NCBI GenBank assembly: GCA_002840735.1
Contig: PHBY01000007.1
Location: forward strand, 1-64,000
Direction: 5' to 3'
Length of the DNA: 64,000 nucleotides
Source of the DNA: Chloroflexi bacterium HGW-Chloroflexi-2
Lineage (GTDB): Bacteria > Chloroflexota > Anaerolineae > Anaerolineales > Anaerolineaceae
Shown here: positions 41,922-52,239 of the stretch, piece after piece
How the letters are laid out: every line of letters starts with the position of its first letter
Numbering within the stretch: the stretch's first letter is position 1
Notes under the pieces: generated by a model
Told to the model about the DNA's origin: nothing
The model's input: the letters and a program-made list of their open reading frames with translations, nothing else
Database searches by the model: none
Position numbers and translations under genes: made by a program

Positions 41922-43511
41922 ATGTTACCTGATTTTCGAGTTCGGCAAAGAGATTATTTATTAGATATCGCCCGGGCTTTAGCCGAAGAGCTAAATCTCG
42001 ACAAACTTCTTGAGAAGATACTGAATGTGTCTATCGAGATGTTAGCTGGCCAGGCAGGTTTTATTGCCTTAAAATCCGAAACTCGAGGATGGCACGTCCG
42101 TGTCTGGCATGGATTACCCACGCCACTGGTGAAGTATATCGAGCCATATCTGACGCAAATTACTGAAGTTGGAGATGAGCCAGGTCATTTAGAGCTGACA
42201 CAAATCAATCAGATTATCAACGAATTAGCGCGTTCTGGAAGTTTTGGTTTGTTAAATGGTGTCGGAATTCCATTGGTTGCTCGTGGACAGGCAATAGGTG
42301 TCATTTATATCTTCAGAAGTTACTCAGGTTCATTTTCAACGAATGATCGCACAATTCTGGGAAGTTTTGCAAATCAGGCAGCCGTAGCAGTTCAGAATGC
42401 CCAGCTTTACAATCAGGTCAACCAGGAACGACAACGTATGTCAGCGCTGCTCGATACCATAGCAGATGGAATTATGATATTGTCATCTACGCTGCATATT
42501 GAGCGCTACAATCCAGCATTTCAACGTATGTTACAACTTCCGGTTGGAGAAATTCAAAACATGGAACACAATCAACTGGTTCAATGGATGCAACCTCCAA
42601 TTGGTATTACATTAGAAGAAGCAGTTGCTGGAGGTTGGCCGTTAACAACCCATGCGCACCTTTATGTCGAAGGTGATTTAAAAATTGGTAATTCAAAATT
42701 GAAATTACCAGTCGGAATCACATATGCCCCATTAGTTTCACCTGATAATATTCTGTTAAATATCATCGCGACCATAAGAGATATTACTCGCTTTCGTCAG
42801 GCGGAAGAATTAAAAAGCACATTTATCTCCATTATCAGTCATGAATTAAAAACCCCAGTCACCCTGATCAAGGGGTATGTGAGCACCTTACGACGTGAAG
42901 ATGCCCGTTGGGACACATCAATTGTGCAGGAGAGTTTATCAATTATCGAAGAAGAAGCCGACCGATTGGGATCTTTAATTGAGGACATGCTGGATGCATC
43001 TCGATTGCAAGCTGGTGGTTTATCCATTAAACGATCAGACGTTTTCCTGCCGGAAATCATTAATCGTATGGCAAAACGTCTTCAAACACAATCCTCATTG
43101 CATAAAATCGTAATTGATATGCCAAAGGAGTTTCCTGTCATTCTGGCGGATGAATCCCGTTTGGAGCATGTTATTTCCAATTTAATTTCCAATGCCATAA
43201 AATATTCACCAAAAGGAGAAATCCGAATTTCTGGTCAGATTCGCCCAGATATCGTAATTGTCTGTGTCAGCGATCAGGGACCTGGAATTGCAGTTGAAGA
43301 TATACCACACGTGTTTGACAGATTTTATCGGGCACCGGATATGGCTCGTAACACTCGTGGAGCCGGTTTGGGTTTATTTTTAACCCGTTCAATTGTAGAA
43401 GCTCATGGGGGACAGATCTGGGTTAATCCAGAATCTGGTAAGGGTGCCCGTATCTGCTTCTCCCTTCCGCGTACAACCAATCAACTACCTCAGAAATTGT
43501 CAGTGGTATAA
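41922..43511 (+). CDS. Sensor histidine kinase (GAF-PAS-HisKA-HATPase)
   Basis: This is a soluble, 529-residue histidine kinase. A GAF domain lies at about 10-165, a PAS domain at about 170-292, the dimerisation/phosphoacceptor helix FISIISHELKTPVTLIKGY has His307, and the HATPase domain has the N-box SNLISNAIKYSP and G-boxes DQGPGIAVED and GAGLGLFL. No transmembrane helix is seen, so it probably senses a cytoplasmic signal. No response regulator gene is adjacent, making it an orphan kinase here. Confidence 0.93.
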   Translation: MLPDFRVRQRDYLLDIARALAEELNLDKLLEKILNVSIEMLAGQAGFIALKSETRGWHVRVWHGLPTPLVKYIEPYLTQITEVGDEPGHLELTQINQIINELARSGSFGLLNGVGIPLVARGQAIGVIYIFRSYSGSFSTNDRTILGSFANQAAVAVQNAQLYNQVNQERQRMSALLDTIADGIMILSSTLHIERYNPAFQRMLQLPVGEIQNMEHNQLVQWMQPPIGITLEEAVAGGWPLTTHAHLYVEGDLKIGNSKLKLPVGITYAPLVSPDNILLNIIATIRDITRFRQAEELKSTFISIISHELKTPVTLIKGYVSTLRREDARWDTSIVQESLSIIEEEADRLGSLIEDMLDASRLQAGGLSIKRSDVFLPEIINRMAKRLQTQSSLHKIVIDMPKEFPVILADESRLEHVISNLISNAIKYSPKGEIRISGQIRPDIVIVCVSDQGPGIAVEDIPHVFDRFYRAPDMARNTRGAGLGLFLTRSIVEAHGGQIWVNPESGKGARICFSLPRTTNQLPQKLSVV

Positions 43512-43546
43512 TCTTCCCCATATTAAATTTTACAGAGAGGCCCTTT

Positions 43547-44902
43547 ATGCCAAAAACACAAATTAGTTGTCCTCGCTGTCGTACGCCCATGACAGCTGAA
43601 ATTCAGCAATTATTCGATTTGAATACCGATCCAGATGCAAAGCAGAAAATACTGAGCGGTGCTGCCAATACGATTCAATGCCAGGCATGCGGCTATCAAG
43701 GTTTGTACCCTACCCCAATTGTTTACCATGACCCTGAAAAAGAAATGTTGTTGACCTACTTCCCATCAGAATTAGGTGTTTCCATCAATGAACAGGAAAA
43801 AATGGTCGGACCATTAATTAAACGAGTGGTAAATGATTTGCCTATGGAAAAAAGGAAAGCGTATTTATTTCAAGCGCAAAGCATGCTTACTTATCAGACC
43901 ATGATGGAAAAAATTCTGGAAGCGGATGGCGTGACGAAAGATATGCTCGATGCACAACAGAAAAAATTGCAGCTGATCCAGAGATTACTATCCACAGCAA
44001 GCGTAGATTCGAGGAAAGAGATTATCAAGCAGGAAGAAGCGCTGATTGACGAGACCTTTTTTGGCTTATTGAACCGCCTGGTTGAAGCAACGGTAGCCCA
44101 GGGAGATAAACAATCTGCTCAGCAACTAGCTCTTTTCCAGCAAGAATTACTGCAGGAAACAAAAGTTGGCCAGGAAATTCAGGAAAAAATGAAATCTTCC
44201 CAAAAAGCCATGGAAGATTTACAGGAAGCTGCAAAAGCAGGACTGACTAGAGAAAAACTTTTGGATCTGTTAATCGAAGCACCAGACGAAATTTATATCA
44301 ACACGCTGATTGGCATGGTACGAACTGGTCTGGATTATGAATTCTTCCAGATCCTGTCACAAAAAATAGATGCCACATCTGATCCTGAACAAAAAACAAA
44401 ATTATCTTCACTAAGAGATTTTCTGGTTGAAGTAACCCGTCAAATCGATGCACAAATTCAAGAAGAAAAACAGCATGCCAGAGAAACGCTTAATAAGATT
44501 TTAGCTGAAGTAAACATTGAAGTTGGATTGGAAAAATATGGCAACGAATTGAACGACTTTTTTGTGGAGGCAGTCCAGGAAGGTTTACAGGAAGCTCGCA
44601 AAGCAGCCGATCTGGAAAAAATATCCAAATTGGGTCAACTTAACAGCATGATCGAAGAAGCCAGTAAACCACCAGCTGAAATTCAGTTTGTTGAAACATT
44701 GCTTCAAGCACCTGATACTGAATCAATTAAAACTTTATTAAATGAAAAACCCGAAGTAATCAATGATGAGTTCTTACAACTACTGGCTAATCTGATCAAC
44801 CAGACAGAGCAGCAAGGAAATCAACAGGCGTTGGTAACCAAGCTTAAAGAAATTCAGAAAGTTGTCACAAAAGCGCTGATGGCGAAGAATTTGAAAGGCT
44901 AA
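43547..44902 (+). CDS. CpXC-domain protein with long helical tail
   Basis: The first about 70 residues carry a CpXC zinc-binding domain: SCPRCRTP at the N-terminus and later CQACGYQGL, with YHDPEKEMLLTYFPSE following. The remaining 380 residues are almost entirely charged helix (for example KKLQLIQRLLSTASVDSRKE), probably coiled coil or helical repeats. No enzyme motif is visible. The family occurs widely in Chloroflexota and Firmicutes with unknown function. It follows the histidine kinase by 35 bp and ends in a terminator. Confidence 0.85.
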   Translation: MPKTQISCPRCRTPMTAEIQQLFDLNTDPDAKQKILSGAANTIQCQACGYQGLYPTPIVYHDPEKEMLLTYFPSELGVSINEQEKMVGPLIKRVVNDLPMEKRKAYLFQAQSMLTYQTMMEKILEADGVTKDMLDAQQKKLQLIQRLLSTASVDSRKEIIKQEEALIDETFFGLLNRLVEATVAQGDKQSAQQLALFQQELLQETKVGQEIQEKMKSSQKAMEDLQEAAKAGLTREKLLDLLIEAPDEIYINTLIGMVRTGLDYEFFQILSQKIDATSDPEQKTKLSSLRDFLVEVTRQIDAQIQEEKQHARETLNKILAEVNIEVGLEKYGNELNDFFVEAVQEGLQEARKAADLEKISKLGQLNSMIEEASKPPAEIQFVETLLQAPDTESIKTLLNEKPEVINDEFLQLLANLINQTEQQGNQQALVTKLKEIQKVVTKALMAKNLKG

Positions 44903-44916
44903 GTAAAGAATGATGA

Positions 44917-44949
44917 GAGGCTGATCGTCAAAAATCGGTCTCTTTTTTT
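44917..44949 (+). terminator. Rho-independent terminator after the CpXC gene
   Basis: GAGGCTGAT pairs with ATCGGTCTC (two wobble pairs) and is followed by seven Ts. It lies just before the 3' end of the convergent dinG-like gene. Confidence 0.75.
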
Positions 44950-44951
44950 AT

Positions 44952-47753
44952 TTATAAATTTAACCAACGAGCTGCCATTTTAGGGAGGTCTGATACCGAA
45001 CCGGTTACTATTTTACAGGTTGGTAAAGACTCTATAAAATAGCGGCCATATTTTTTACTCTGAAGTCTGCGGTCCAGTACTACAACAATGCCACGGTCAA
45101 ATTGAGTTCGGATAAGTCGTCCAAAACCCTGACGGAAGGTTAAAATCGCCTCAGGAATGGAATATTCATTAAACGGATCGTCAAAGGTTTCAGATCGTGC
45201 AGCCACGATTGGATCAGACGGAACTGCAAATGGCAATTTAATGATCACCAATACAGAGAGCGCGCTCCCAGGAATATCGACCCCTTCCCAAAAAGCGCGT
45301 GTACCCAGTAAAACTGCTCGGTCTGTTTCGCGGAAGCTTTCTAATAAAGTGTTTGCTGAAGCGCCTTCTCCCTGTTCATAGACCTGAATATCAGCATCCG
45401 CCAATCTAGGTCCAATTGCCTGAGATGTTTTCTTTAATTGTGCATACGAAGTGAATAAAGCTAATAAACGCCCGCCCGTCGCTTTACTCAACTGAACAAG
45501 TGTCTGTTCTATCATTCTTTGATAAGCTGATGCCTGGGCTGGTTCGGGAATATCATTCGGCATATATAACATGGCTGAATTCTCATAGTCGAAAGGCGAA
45601 CCAACAATCAATTCATCGGCTTCATCAGCATTCAATCGATTTCGCAAATAATCAAATTCCCCATGGGTCGTTAATGTCGCTGAGGTCAATATGATGGAAG
45701 CCTTTTCATGCCAGAGATATTTTTCCATCAAACTACCAATATGGAGTGGGGCAATTTGTAAAACCAAGCGGGCTGAATCCGGTTGTTGTTCAATCCAATA
45801 AATATAATCCGGTTCTGGTTTTAATATCATGGCGTATAAAAATTGTTCAGCTTCTGCCATGCGTTGATGATTAAAGCTCAGGCTCCCGATCGCTTCTTCA
45901 AGATCTTCGGTTTGGATTTCAATCGAATCGCTTAAATCCTTTAGAAACTCTTTTACTAATTTAACCAATAAAGTTAATGTTTCATTCGCCTGGTCATATT
46001 GAATTTCCACTTCTGACCAGGAAGGGACCGTTCGAGTCGCCGGAAGCACCCTTACTTGTTGTGCATATTGACCTATTGGTTGGAAATCCCTTTCAGATTC
46101 CAAAAATGCTTGTAAAGCATCGAAAAATGCATTCCAATCATGCTCCAATCTAAATGCGAGATCGGTAACCCGCTGACAAACAGAAAATGCGCTGGCAAAT
46201 TCAGAAGGTTTGAGCACATTTTTCAATGAGGTAACCAGCCGTCCCAAAACACCACTGGAGACACTTCCCAATTCCCGCAACATTCTTTGCATATCATTTT
46301 GAGTAATCCGGTAACTGAGGGTATTGGTGCTGGCACCTTCGAGGTGATGTCCTTCATCAATAATCAAATATTCATAAGGAGGCAAAACACGGCTTCCTGT
46401 GACGACATCGGACAGCAATAATGCGTGATTGACCACCAAGATATGGGCAGTTTGCGCAGCTTGCCGCACCTGGTAAAAAGGACACATTCCGCCAGCTTTT
46501 GCCATGCAGGTTTCAGCATTACAATTTTCATCATCAGCACTGAGTCTTTGCCATATCTCTCGTTCCATCGGGCTATTGAGATTCAAACGTGTTCGATCTC
46601 CATCGCCACCATAATGCAACCAGACTAGGATTTTCGAGATTACCCGCATTTCCTCTTTGCTTTCCGGTCCACGAAAACGAAATGATTCTAGCCGTCTTGG
46701 ACAAAGATAGTTCGCACGTCCTTTTATCACGACCGATCTTAAAGGGATATCCAGAGCAGAACAAAGATCAGGAATATCTTTATTGATCAATTGATCCTGG
46801 AGGGCAATCGTGTTGGTTGAAATAACAACCCGATGATTATTCGTCAAAGACCAGAATGCGGCAGGTATCAGATAAGCAAATGATTTTCCAGTGCCGGTTC
46901 CCGCTTCAACCATTAGGTGATTTTGATTGCTGAACGCGGAAGCAACACTCCGCAACATATCTACTTGTTGCGTGCGATATTCAAAATTCTTAAAATATTT
47001 TGAAAATTCCCCACTGGGCTCAAGAATTGAACTTAATTCGTCTTCATCCAGCGGTTTAATATCGGGATTCGGTTTTAATGGCTGGGCTAGAATATCATTA
47101 TCTAAAAATAAACCATTAAACAAATTCTGGTTTCGGGTATATTTTGGCTGGATAGGTTGTTTCTTAATTCTTGTTTTAAGTATTTCCTGAAAGAACCAGA
47201 ATCCATCCCAATCAACTGGTTCTCCCATGCGAACAATTTCAGCCAGGAGATCAACGGGTAATTCTATTGCCAGGTCATACAGTTCCAAAAAGAGCTGATG
47301 GGTCATTTTTGCATCATTCAGTGCCCGGTGTGCGCCAAGATTTGGGATATTCAACTGCTGACAAAGACCAGAAAGGTTATATCTAGACGCTAATGGCATG
47401 ACGACTGATGCTAATTCATATGTATCAACTGCCTGAACGTAACGTAAAATATTAGCCTGGAAAAGAAAACCCAGATCGAATTGAACATTATGTCCCACAA
47501 CCGGACAATCCCCCACAAAATCGACCAGTTCCTGCAAAATGGCTGTCAAAGGTGGCGCTTTTTGCACCATCTGGTTATTAATACCGGTTAACTGGGTTAT
47601 TTCTGGGGGAATGATTCGATTTGGATTGATTAATGTTGAAAATTCTGCTTCGATTCTGGATGCAGAAAAACGTACCGCGCCAATTTCAATAATGGCATCT
47701 TTGCGTGAATCTAATCCTGTTGTTTCGAGATCAAGGGCTACCAGAGAAGGCAT
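44952..47753 (-). CDS. dinG: DinG-family helicase with N-terminal DnaQ-like exonuclease
   Basis: The 933-residue fusion has a DEDD 3'-5' exonuclease domain (D8 and E10 in LDLETTG, D93 in FDLGF, H142 and D147 in HRALNDAKM). It is followed by an XPD-like superfamily 2 helicase with Walker A AGTGTGKS (284-291) and DEGH (466-469). Four cysteines at 351, 411, 416 and 424 fit the iron-sulfur cluster of XPD/DinG helicases, which many Firmicutes DinG proteins lack. It probably unwinds damaged or structured DNA and trims ends. It is divergent from the HAD-HD gene. Confidence 0.92.
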   Translation of the reverse strand: MPSLVALDLETTGLDSRKDAIIEIGAVRFSASRIEAEFSTLINPNRIIPPEITQLTGINNQMVQKAPPLTAILQELVDFVGDCPVVGHNVQFDLGFLFQANILRYVQAVDTYELASVVMPLASRYNLSGLCQQLNIPNLGAHRALNDAKMTHQLFLELYDLAIELPVDLLAEIVRMGEPVDWDGFWFFQEILKTRIKKQPIQPKYTRNQNLFNGLFLDNDILAQPLKPNPDIKPLDEDELSSILEPSGEFSKYFKNFEYRTQQVDMLRSVASAFSNQNHLMVEAGTGTGKSFAYLIPAAFWSLTNNHRVVISTNTIALQDQLINKDIPDLCSALDIPLRSVVIKGRANYLCPRRLESFRFRGPESKEEMRVISKILVWLHYGGDGDRTRLNLNSPMEREIWQRLSADDENCNAETCMAKAGGMCPFYQVRQAAQTAHILVVNHALLLSDVVTGSRVLPPYEYLIIDEGHHLEGASTNTLSYRITQNDMQRMLRELGSVSSGVLGRLVTSLKNVLKPSEFASAFSVCQRVTDLAFRLEHDWNAFFDALQAFLESERDFQPIGQYAQQVRVLPATRTVPSWSEVEIQYDQANETLTLLVKLVKEFLKDLSDSIEIQTEDLEEAIGSLSFNHQRMAEAEQFLYAMILKPEPDYIYWIEQQPDSARLVLQIAPLHIGSLMEKYLWHEKASIILTSATLTTHGEFDYLRNRLNADEADELIVGSPFDYENSAMLYMPNDIPEPAQASAYQRMIEQTLVQLSKATGGRLLALFTSYAQLKKTSQAIGPRLADADIQVYEQGEGASANTLLESFRETDRAVLLGTRAFWEGVDIPGSALSVLVIIKLPFAVPSDPIVAARSETFDDPFNEYSIPEAILTFRQGFGRLIRTQFDRGIVVVLDRRLQSKKYGRYFIESLPTCKIVTGSVSDLPKMAARWLNL

Positions 47754-47877
47754 TCAGGCATTATACCATTTTAAATATTTTTGAACAAATATTCTAAACT
47801 TAATTTTGATAACTTCATGATTTTTCTATCATGAGCAATATCTACTATAATCGTGAATATAGATCGCGGAGAATTAG

Positions 47878-48960
47878 ATGAGTGAGAGACAGATAACCAC
47901 ATTGGTTTTTGATTGGGGAAATACCATCATGGTAGATGATGGACAATTTTCTGGGAAAATGAAGGATTGGCCATCTGTTCAGGCAATACAGGGAGCATAT
48001 GGTACTTTGAAATTGCTTTCTACTGAATACCTGCTGGTGCTTGCCAGCAATGCAGAAGATTCTTCAACACTTGATATTTCCAGAGCTCTAGACCTTATTG
48101 ATCTGGATTATTTTTTTCATCAAATTTTTACTTGCAACGAATTATCAGCAAAAAAACCAGATCCACTTTTTTACCAGACTTTGGTAGAAAAGATTAACTG
48201 TCCGGTTGAAAAAATTGTCATGATTGGAGATGATTACATAAAAGATATTGTGGGAGCCAAACTCGCTGGCTGGAAAGCCATCTGGTTTAATCCTTCAGGA
48301 TTATCCTCAAATGGTCATCTTCCTCTTCAAGATATGGAAATAAGAAACCTCGAGGAAATTCCGGGCGTGTTGTCACATCCTTTTCTACCCGATGTTCAAA
48401 CCTGTATAGGCTGGTATATGGAACTCGGCGCAACCCATACATTGTTATCGCATGTTCAGAATGTGGCTGCAATCGCTTACCAAATCGGTCTCTGGCTGGA
48501 ACAAACTGGGATGGTTATCAGCCCCTTATTAGCACATAGAGGTGGTCTCACGCACGATCTATCAAAATTGCAGGAACAAAGCGAAAAAAACCACGCAGTC
48601 CTGGCGGCTGAATTCCTCGAATCGAAAAAACAATTAAAGTTGGCTGAAATAGCCCGACGTCATTTGATTGGTGATCTGATCTCGGACGAGACAAGACCAC
48701 AAACCTGGGAAGAAAAAATTGTCAATTACGCCGATAAGCTGTCCGAAGGTAATACAATTGTGTCGATTGATGAAAGATTGGAAGCTTTACAACAAAGATA
48801 CCCCGATTTCGCTTCAAAAATCAAAAAGAACACACCCTTCGTAAAAGCACTTGAAGGTGAAATAATCACTGCGCTGGGAACAACACCAGGCAAGTTAATA
48901 GCAGATTTAAAAAAAGAGCTTTTCAATAAAAATTCTCATTCCCCGAAAGGAATGTTGTAG
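47878..48960 (+). CDS. HAD-superfamily hydrolase fused to an HD domain
   Basis: The N-terminal half (about 1-165) is a HAD phosphatase: LVFDWGNTIMVDDG has the nucleophile Asp14, with Gly at the usual second Asp. VLASNAED, KKPDPLFYQTLV and the acidic motif MIGDDYIKDIVGAK follow. The C-terminal half (about 178-340) carries an HD phosphohydrolase: LLSHVQNVAAIAYQIG, then GLTHDLSKLQEQSEKNHAVL, resembling the YqeK-type HD fold. GGAG precedes the ATG. The 360-residue fusion suggests stepwise dephosphorylation of a nucleotide-like compound. The 3' end overlaps the convergent serine hydrolase gene by 25 bp. Confidence 0.83.
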   Translation: MSERQITTLVFDWGNTIMVDDGQFSGKMKDWPSVQAIQGAYGTLKLLSTEYLLVLASNAEDSSTLDISRALDLIDLDYFFHQIFTCNELSAKKPDPLFYQTLVEKINCPVEKIVMIGDDYIKDIVGAKLAGWKAIWFNPSGLSSNGHLPLQDMEIRNLEEIPGVLSHPFLPDVQTCIGWYMELGATHTLLSHVQNVAAIAYQIGLWLEQTGMVISPLLAHRGGLTHDLSKLQEQSEKNHAVLAAEFLESKKQLKLAEIARRHLIGDLISDETRPQTWEEKIVNYADKLSEGNTIVSIDERLEALQQRYPDFASKIKKNTPFVKALEGEIITALGTTPGKLIADLKKELFNKNSHSPKGML

Positions 48961-50429
48961 TAATTATAAATAGCTGAAGATATTTGAGCCATTACATAGT
49001 TTGCATTATCAAAAATCAACTGCACCGGGTGGTGCATAAAAATAACCAAAACATAATTTCCACCGGTTGTATAAACGATACCAGCATCACTGATCGCATG
49101 GATAAGGCCGTCTGACTCTGTGATCCAACCATGTTTGTGTGCAACCTGAGTTGCTTCCGGAACACCTGCTTGAATCAGCACACCGATTCTGTTTCTCAAG
49201 AGGTAGTCAATCATGCTTCTACATTCATCCTGAGTAATTTGGTTGCCAAAGACAGCTTTCAAGGCTCCCCCATCCTGATTAGCACATTGATAAATATCTC
49301 CCAGCAACATACCCATCTCAGATGAGGTGGTTTGGTTGTAAATGTCGGGATTGGTGTCGATATCATTGCGGCTATTCGCTGGAGTGCTAATGCGACGCAA
49401 CAAAGGTGCTCCAGGATAAAAATAACCCGCTAAAAATGTATTTTCAAAACCCAATAATTCTAAATCTTCAGTAACAAGTAAGGGTCCCAGGTTTCCACCC
49501 AGGGCACTTTCCATCAACCTGTCAGCCGGATCATTTTCTGATCTTTCAATCATTAATTCCATTTGATTAAGGATCTCTGTTGAAATTGGATCTCTTCCCC
49601 GATTGAAAACAGAAACCATAATGGGGATTTTCATCGTACTGGCAGCTGTGAAAGCTATACCCGGTCGAATGGATAATCCTTGTTGATATGCGAAGTTGAT
49701 TTCCTGATAGTTTTTCAGATCGAGTAAATAAACTTCTGTCAAACCATCGAATCCTGTGCTATCCAGAACCTGTTTCAGTAAAACCTCGAGGTTCAGGTAT
49801 GAAGGCCTGGATGGATCGATTTGGGTATATGTCAAATTTACAATTCGCCGGGTAGGTGATTTCAAAGCATCTTCGATCAATATGGCTGCTCGTTCAACAT
49901 CCAATTTTGTTCCAGGATTACCGGGTTTGAATTGAGTACTGCCAGGTATTGGAATAGCATCCGTCGCTGGTTGATCATACCGAATGGCGACCTCATCACG
50001 TAAATAGGATTTCAATCTTTCATCAGAAAGGGAGTATCGCAATGGAATTGGAGCTGGATTGGGAAATCTTCCCCATAAAAAATCCCAATATCCAATCCAA
50101 AATGGTTGTGTGATCCGTTGCTGATCAGCTGCGGTTAACATACTTTCAAGATCCAACTCAAAACCGATAGCAGATGGTCTGATATGAATAATGGCTTCGT
50201 TATATCGAATTTCCACGGCCAGACTGAATGCCTTTATGAGTCGATCAGCTGCGGTCTGACGATCCAAGCCACCAACGGGTACTCCAGCAATCACAGAACC
50301 AATCGGTAAACTGGCACGAATTCTACTGTAACTGATTAATTGAGCAACAACAATTAAAACCGTTATAACGATTAAAAAAATGGATATTACTCGAGTGATG
50401 ACAATACCGATATTTCGCATAATTATCAA
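48936..50429 (-). CDS. Membrane-anchored beta-lactamase-fold serine hydrolase with PG-binding-like N-domain
   Basis: The protein has an N-terminal membrane anchor (about 8-33), a VanW/YoaR-like peptidoglycan-binding type domain (about 45-190, VGGLDRQTAADRLIKAF), and a class A beta-lactamase-like domain. The last has S264-TMK, S297-EN for SDN, and KHGW for the KTG triad. Class A beta-lactamases also need a Glu near position 166. The equivalent loop (TTSSEMGMLLGD) has a Glu, but its alignment is uncertain. A wall-modifying peptidase role is as likely as resistance. The start could be ATG 50429 or 50420. Confidence 0.83.
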   Translation of the reverse strand: MIIMRNIGIVITRVISIFLIVITVLIVVAQLISYSRIRASLPIGSVIAGVPVGGLDRQTAADRLIKAFSLAVEIRYNEAIIHIRPSAIGFELDLESMLTAADQQRITQPFWIGYWDFLWGRFPNPAPIPLRYSLSDERLKSYLRDEVAIRYDQPATDAIPIPGSTQFKPGNPGTKLDVERAAILIEDALKSPTRRIVNLTYTQIDPSRPSYLNLEVLLKQVLDSTGFDGLTEVYLLDLKNYQEINFAYQQGLSIRPGIAFTAASTMKIPIMVSVFNRGRDPISTEILNQMELMIERSENDPADRLMESALGGNLGPLLVTEDLELLGFENTFLAGYFYPGAPLLRRISTPANSRNDIDTNPDIYNQTTSSEMGMLLGDIYQCANQDGGALKAVFGNQITQDECRSMIDYLLRNRIGVLIQAGVPEATQVAHKHGWITESDGLIHAISDAGIVYTTGGNYVLVIFMHHPVQLIFDNANYVMAQISSAIYNYYNIPFGE

Positions 50430-50486
50430 CCGATTCTACCAGATTCTAACCGGTAATTTTAATCACTTAGGATATACTTAAAAATT

Positions 50487-52202
50487 ATGGTGGATCATTC
50501 TCGGGAAATTTTAGACATTCTGAGCAACATTCATTTTTTTGATATGTTGAATGAAGAACAATTGCTTACCATCAGTGAACAATTGGATACTGTTTTTTTT
50601 AAACAAAATGAAATCATATTTGAGGAAGGAACTGAAGCAGATGGATTCTATATCGTCCTCAGTGGTCGTATCTCCATACAACAGGAAACAGATCATGATC
50701 CGATAGAAATTTCCATTTGTCAGAAAGGTGATTATTTTGGCGAGGAAGGCCTGGATTTCGATAAATATCGAGAAGTGACTGCAAAGGCTCTTACGAATGT
50801 AATTGCGATCCATATTAACCAGGAACAGGTTGATGACTTAATGGAAAATTATCCGGAAATCATTGAGCCAATCCACTTGACAAGAAAAAGCTATCGATTA
50901 TTTCTGAAGCATCCATTTAATTGGCGTGGTCCCCGGGAAGCGGTGCATTTTGTTGCCAGAAAAAATAGTTTCTTCCTCTGGTTAGGCCTGGTTCCTCCCA
51001 TATTTCTTGGGGTTACTTCTACTTTGTTATTTTTATATTCTTATTTTGTCGTTTCAACACATAACACCTGGATGTCGATTTTTTTCTGTTCAATCACGAT
51101 ACTTTTTTGGGGTTGGTTTCTATGGAAGTTGATTGATTGGTCAAATGATTTTTCCATAATAACGAACCGCAGGGTAGTCTCTTTAGAAAAAGTCGCCTTA
51201 TTATATGAAAGCCGGCAGGAGGCACCACTGGACGCCATACTCTCCGTTGAAACCAGGACTTCCCAATGGGGTCGCTGGATCGGGTATGGGGATGTGGTCA
51301 TTCGCACCTACACGGGGGTAATCAACTTAAAAAAAATGTCCAAACCTGATCTAATCGTCAGATTGATAAATGATGAACGGGGAAAAGCTTCTCACCAGAA
51401 CAACAAACTTCAGAGAATTTCAAAAGAGGATACACTTCGTAGCAGAATTGGATATGATCGTCGTGAGTCGAGTGATTATGAAGAGGTAATCGATGAGGAT
51501 GAAGTAGATCATTCGGAAGTCCCCCTTAAGGTTAAGTCCAGTGGCTTGATGGAATTTTTGTCAACATTTTTTGGATTGAGAATGGAAAAAAATGGCGTAA
51601 TCATTTATCGAACTCATTGGTTTATCCTGCTCAAGAAAGTGCTTTGGCCAGGTCTGGCATTAGTCTTACTGTTATTCGTATTTATATATTCAATACTTGA
51701 ATTTTATCCTTCTATTAATTTTGACATCATTCTATTGGTTCAATTCGGAATCGGTTTAGGTCTATTGGGTTGGTGGCTGTATCAATACTGGGACTGGCGT
51801 AATGATCGCTATATCGTTACTGATGATCAATTAATTGATTTATACAAAAAACCTTTAGGCCAGGAACAAAGAAGATCTGCACCGATTAAAAACATTCAAA
51901 CAGTTGAGTTTGAGCGGTTAGGATTGGTCAGTCTTATTCTGAATTTTGGTACAGTATTTATTCGCGTGGGAGACTCTACTTTAACATTCGATTACGTTTA
52001 TAACCCATCCGAAGCCCAACAGGATATTTTTGAGCGTTATCAACAATTTAATCAAAAACAGAAAGTAAGAGAAAAAGAAGCCTTACGCGACGAAGTGGCA
52101 GAGTGGATTGAGATTTATCATGAGGTTGTACAAAAAAAATCCAAATCGGACGAAACTACTCCAGATGAAGAAAATTCAGGGTACAATAAAGGAGAATTTT
52201 AG
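50487..52202 (+). CDS. Membrane protein with cyclic-nucleotide-binding domain and two PH-like regions
   Basis: The N-terminal about 130 residues form a cNMP-binding domain (FKQNEIIFEEGTEADGFYIV, LSGRISI, KGDYFGEEGL). Two similar modules follow. Each has a pair of transmembrane helices (about 165-215 and 385-430) and then a bacterial PH-like domain (about 220-290, IITNRRVVSLEKVALLYESR, and about 445-520, IVTDDQLIDLYKKPLGQEQR). A charged linker with DYEEVIDEDEVDHSE separates them. It probably senses a cyclic nucleotide and acts at the membrane. No effector enzyme is seen. It is 571 residues, and def follows 37 bp later. Confidence 0.85.
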   Translation: MVDHSREILDILSNIHFFDMLNEEQLLTISEQLDTVFFKQNEIIFEEGTEADGFYIVLSGRISIQQETDHDPIEISICQKGDYFGEEGLDFDKYREVTAKALTNVIAIHINQEQVDDLMENYPEIIEPIHLTRKSYRLFLKHPFNWRGPREAVHFVARKNSFFLWLGLVPPIFLGVTSTLLFLYSYFVVSTHNTWMSIFFCSITILFWGWFLWKLIDWSNDFSIITNRRVVSLEKVALLYESRQEAPLDAILSVETRTSQWGRWIGYGDVVIRTYTGVINLKKMSKPDLIVRLINDERGKASHQNNKLQRISKEDTLRSRIGYDRRESSDYEEVIDEDEVDHSEVPLKVKSSGLMEFLSTFFGLRMEKNGVIIYRTHWFILLKKVLWPGLALVLLLFVFIYSILEFYPSINFDIILLVQFGIGLGLLGWWLYQYWDWRNDRYIVTDDQLIDLYKKPLGQEQRRSAPIKNIQTVEFERLGLVSLILNFGTVFIRVGDSTLTFDYVYNPSEAQQDIFERYQQFNQKQKVREKEALRDEVAEWIEIYHEVVQKKSKSDETTPDEENSGYNKGEF

Positions 52203-52239
52203 AATAAAGGCGGGTTATCCGTTTGTAACAAGGTGAAAA

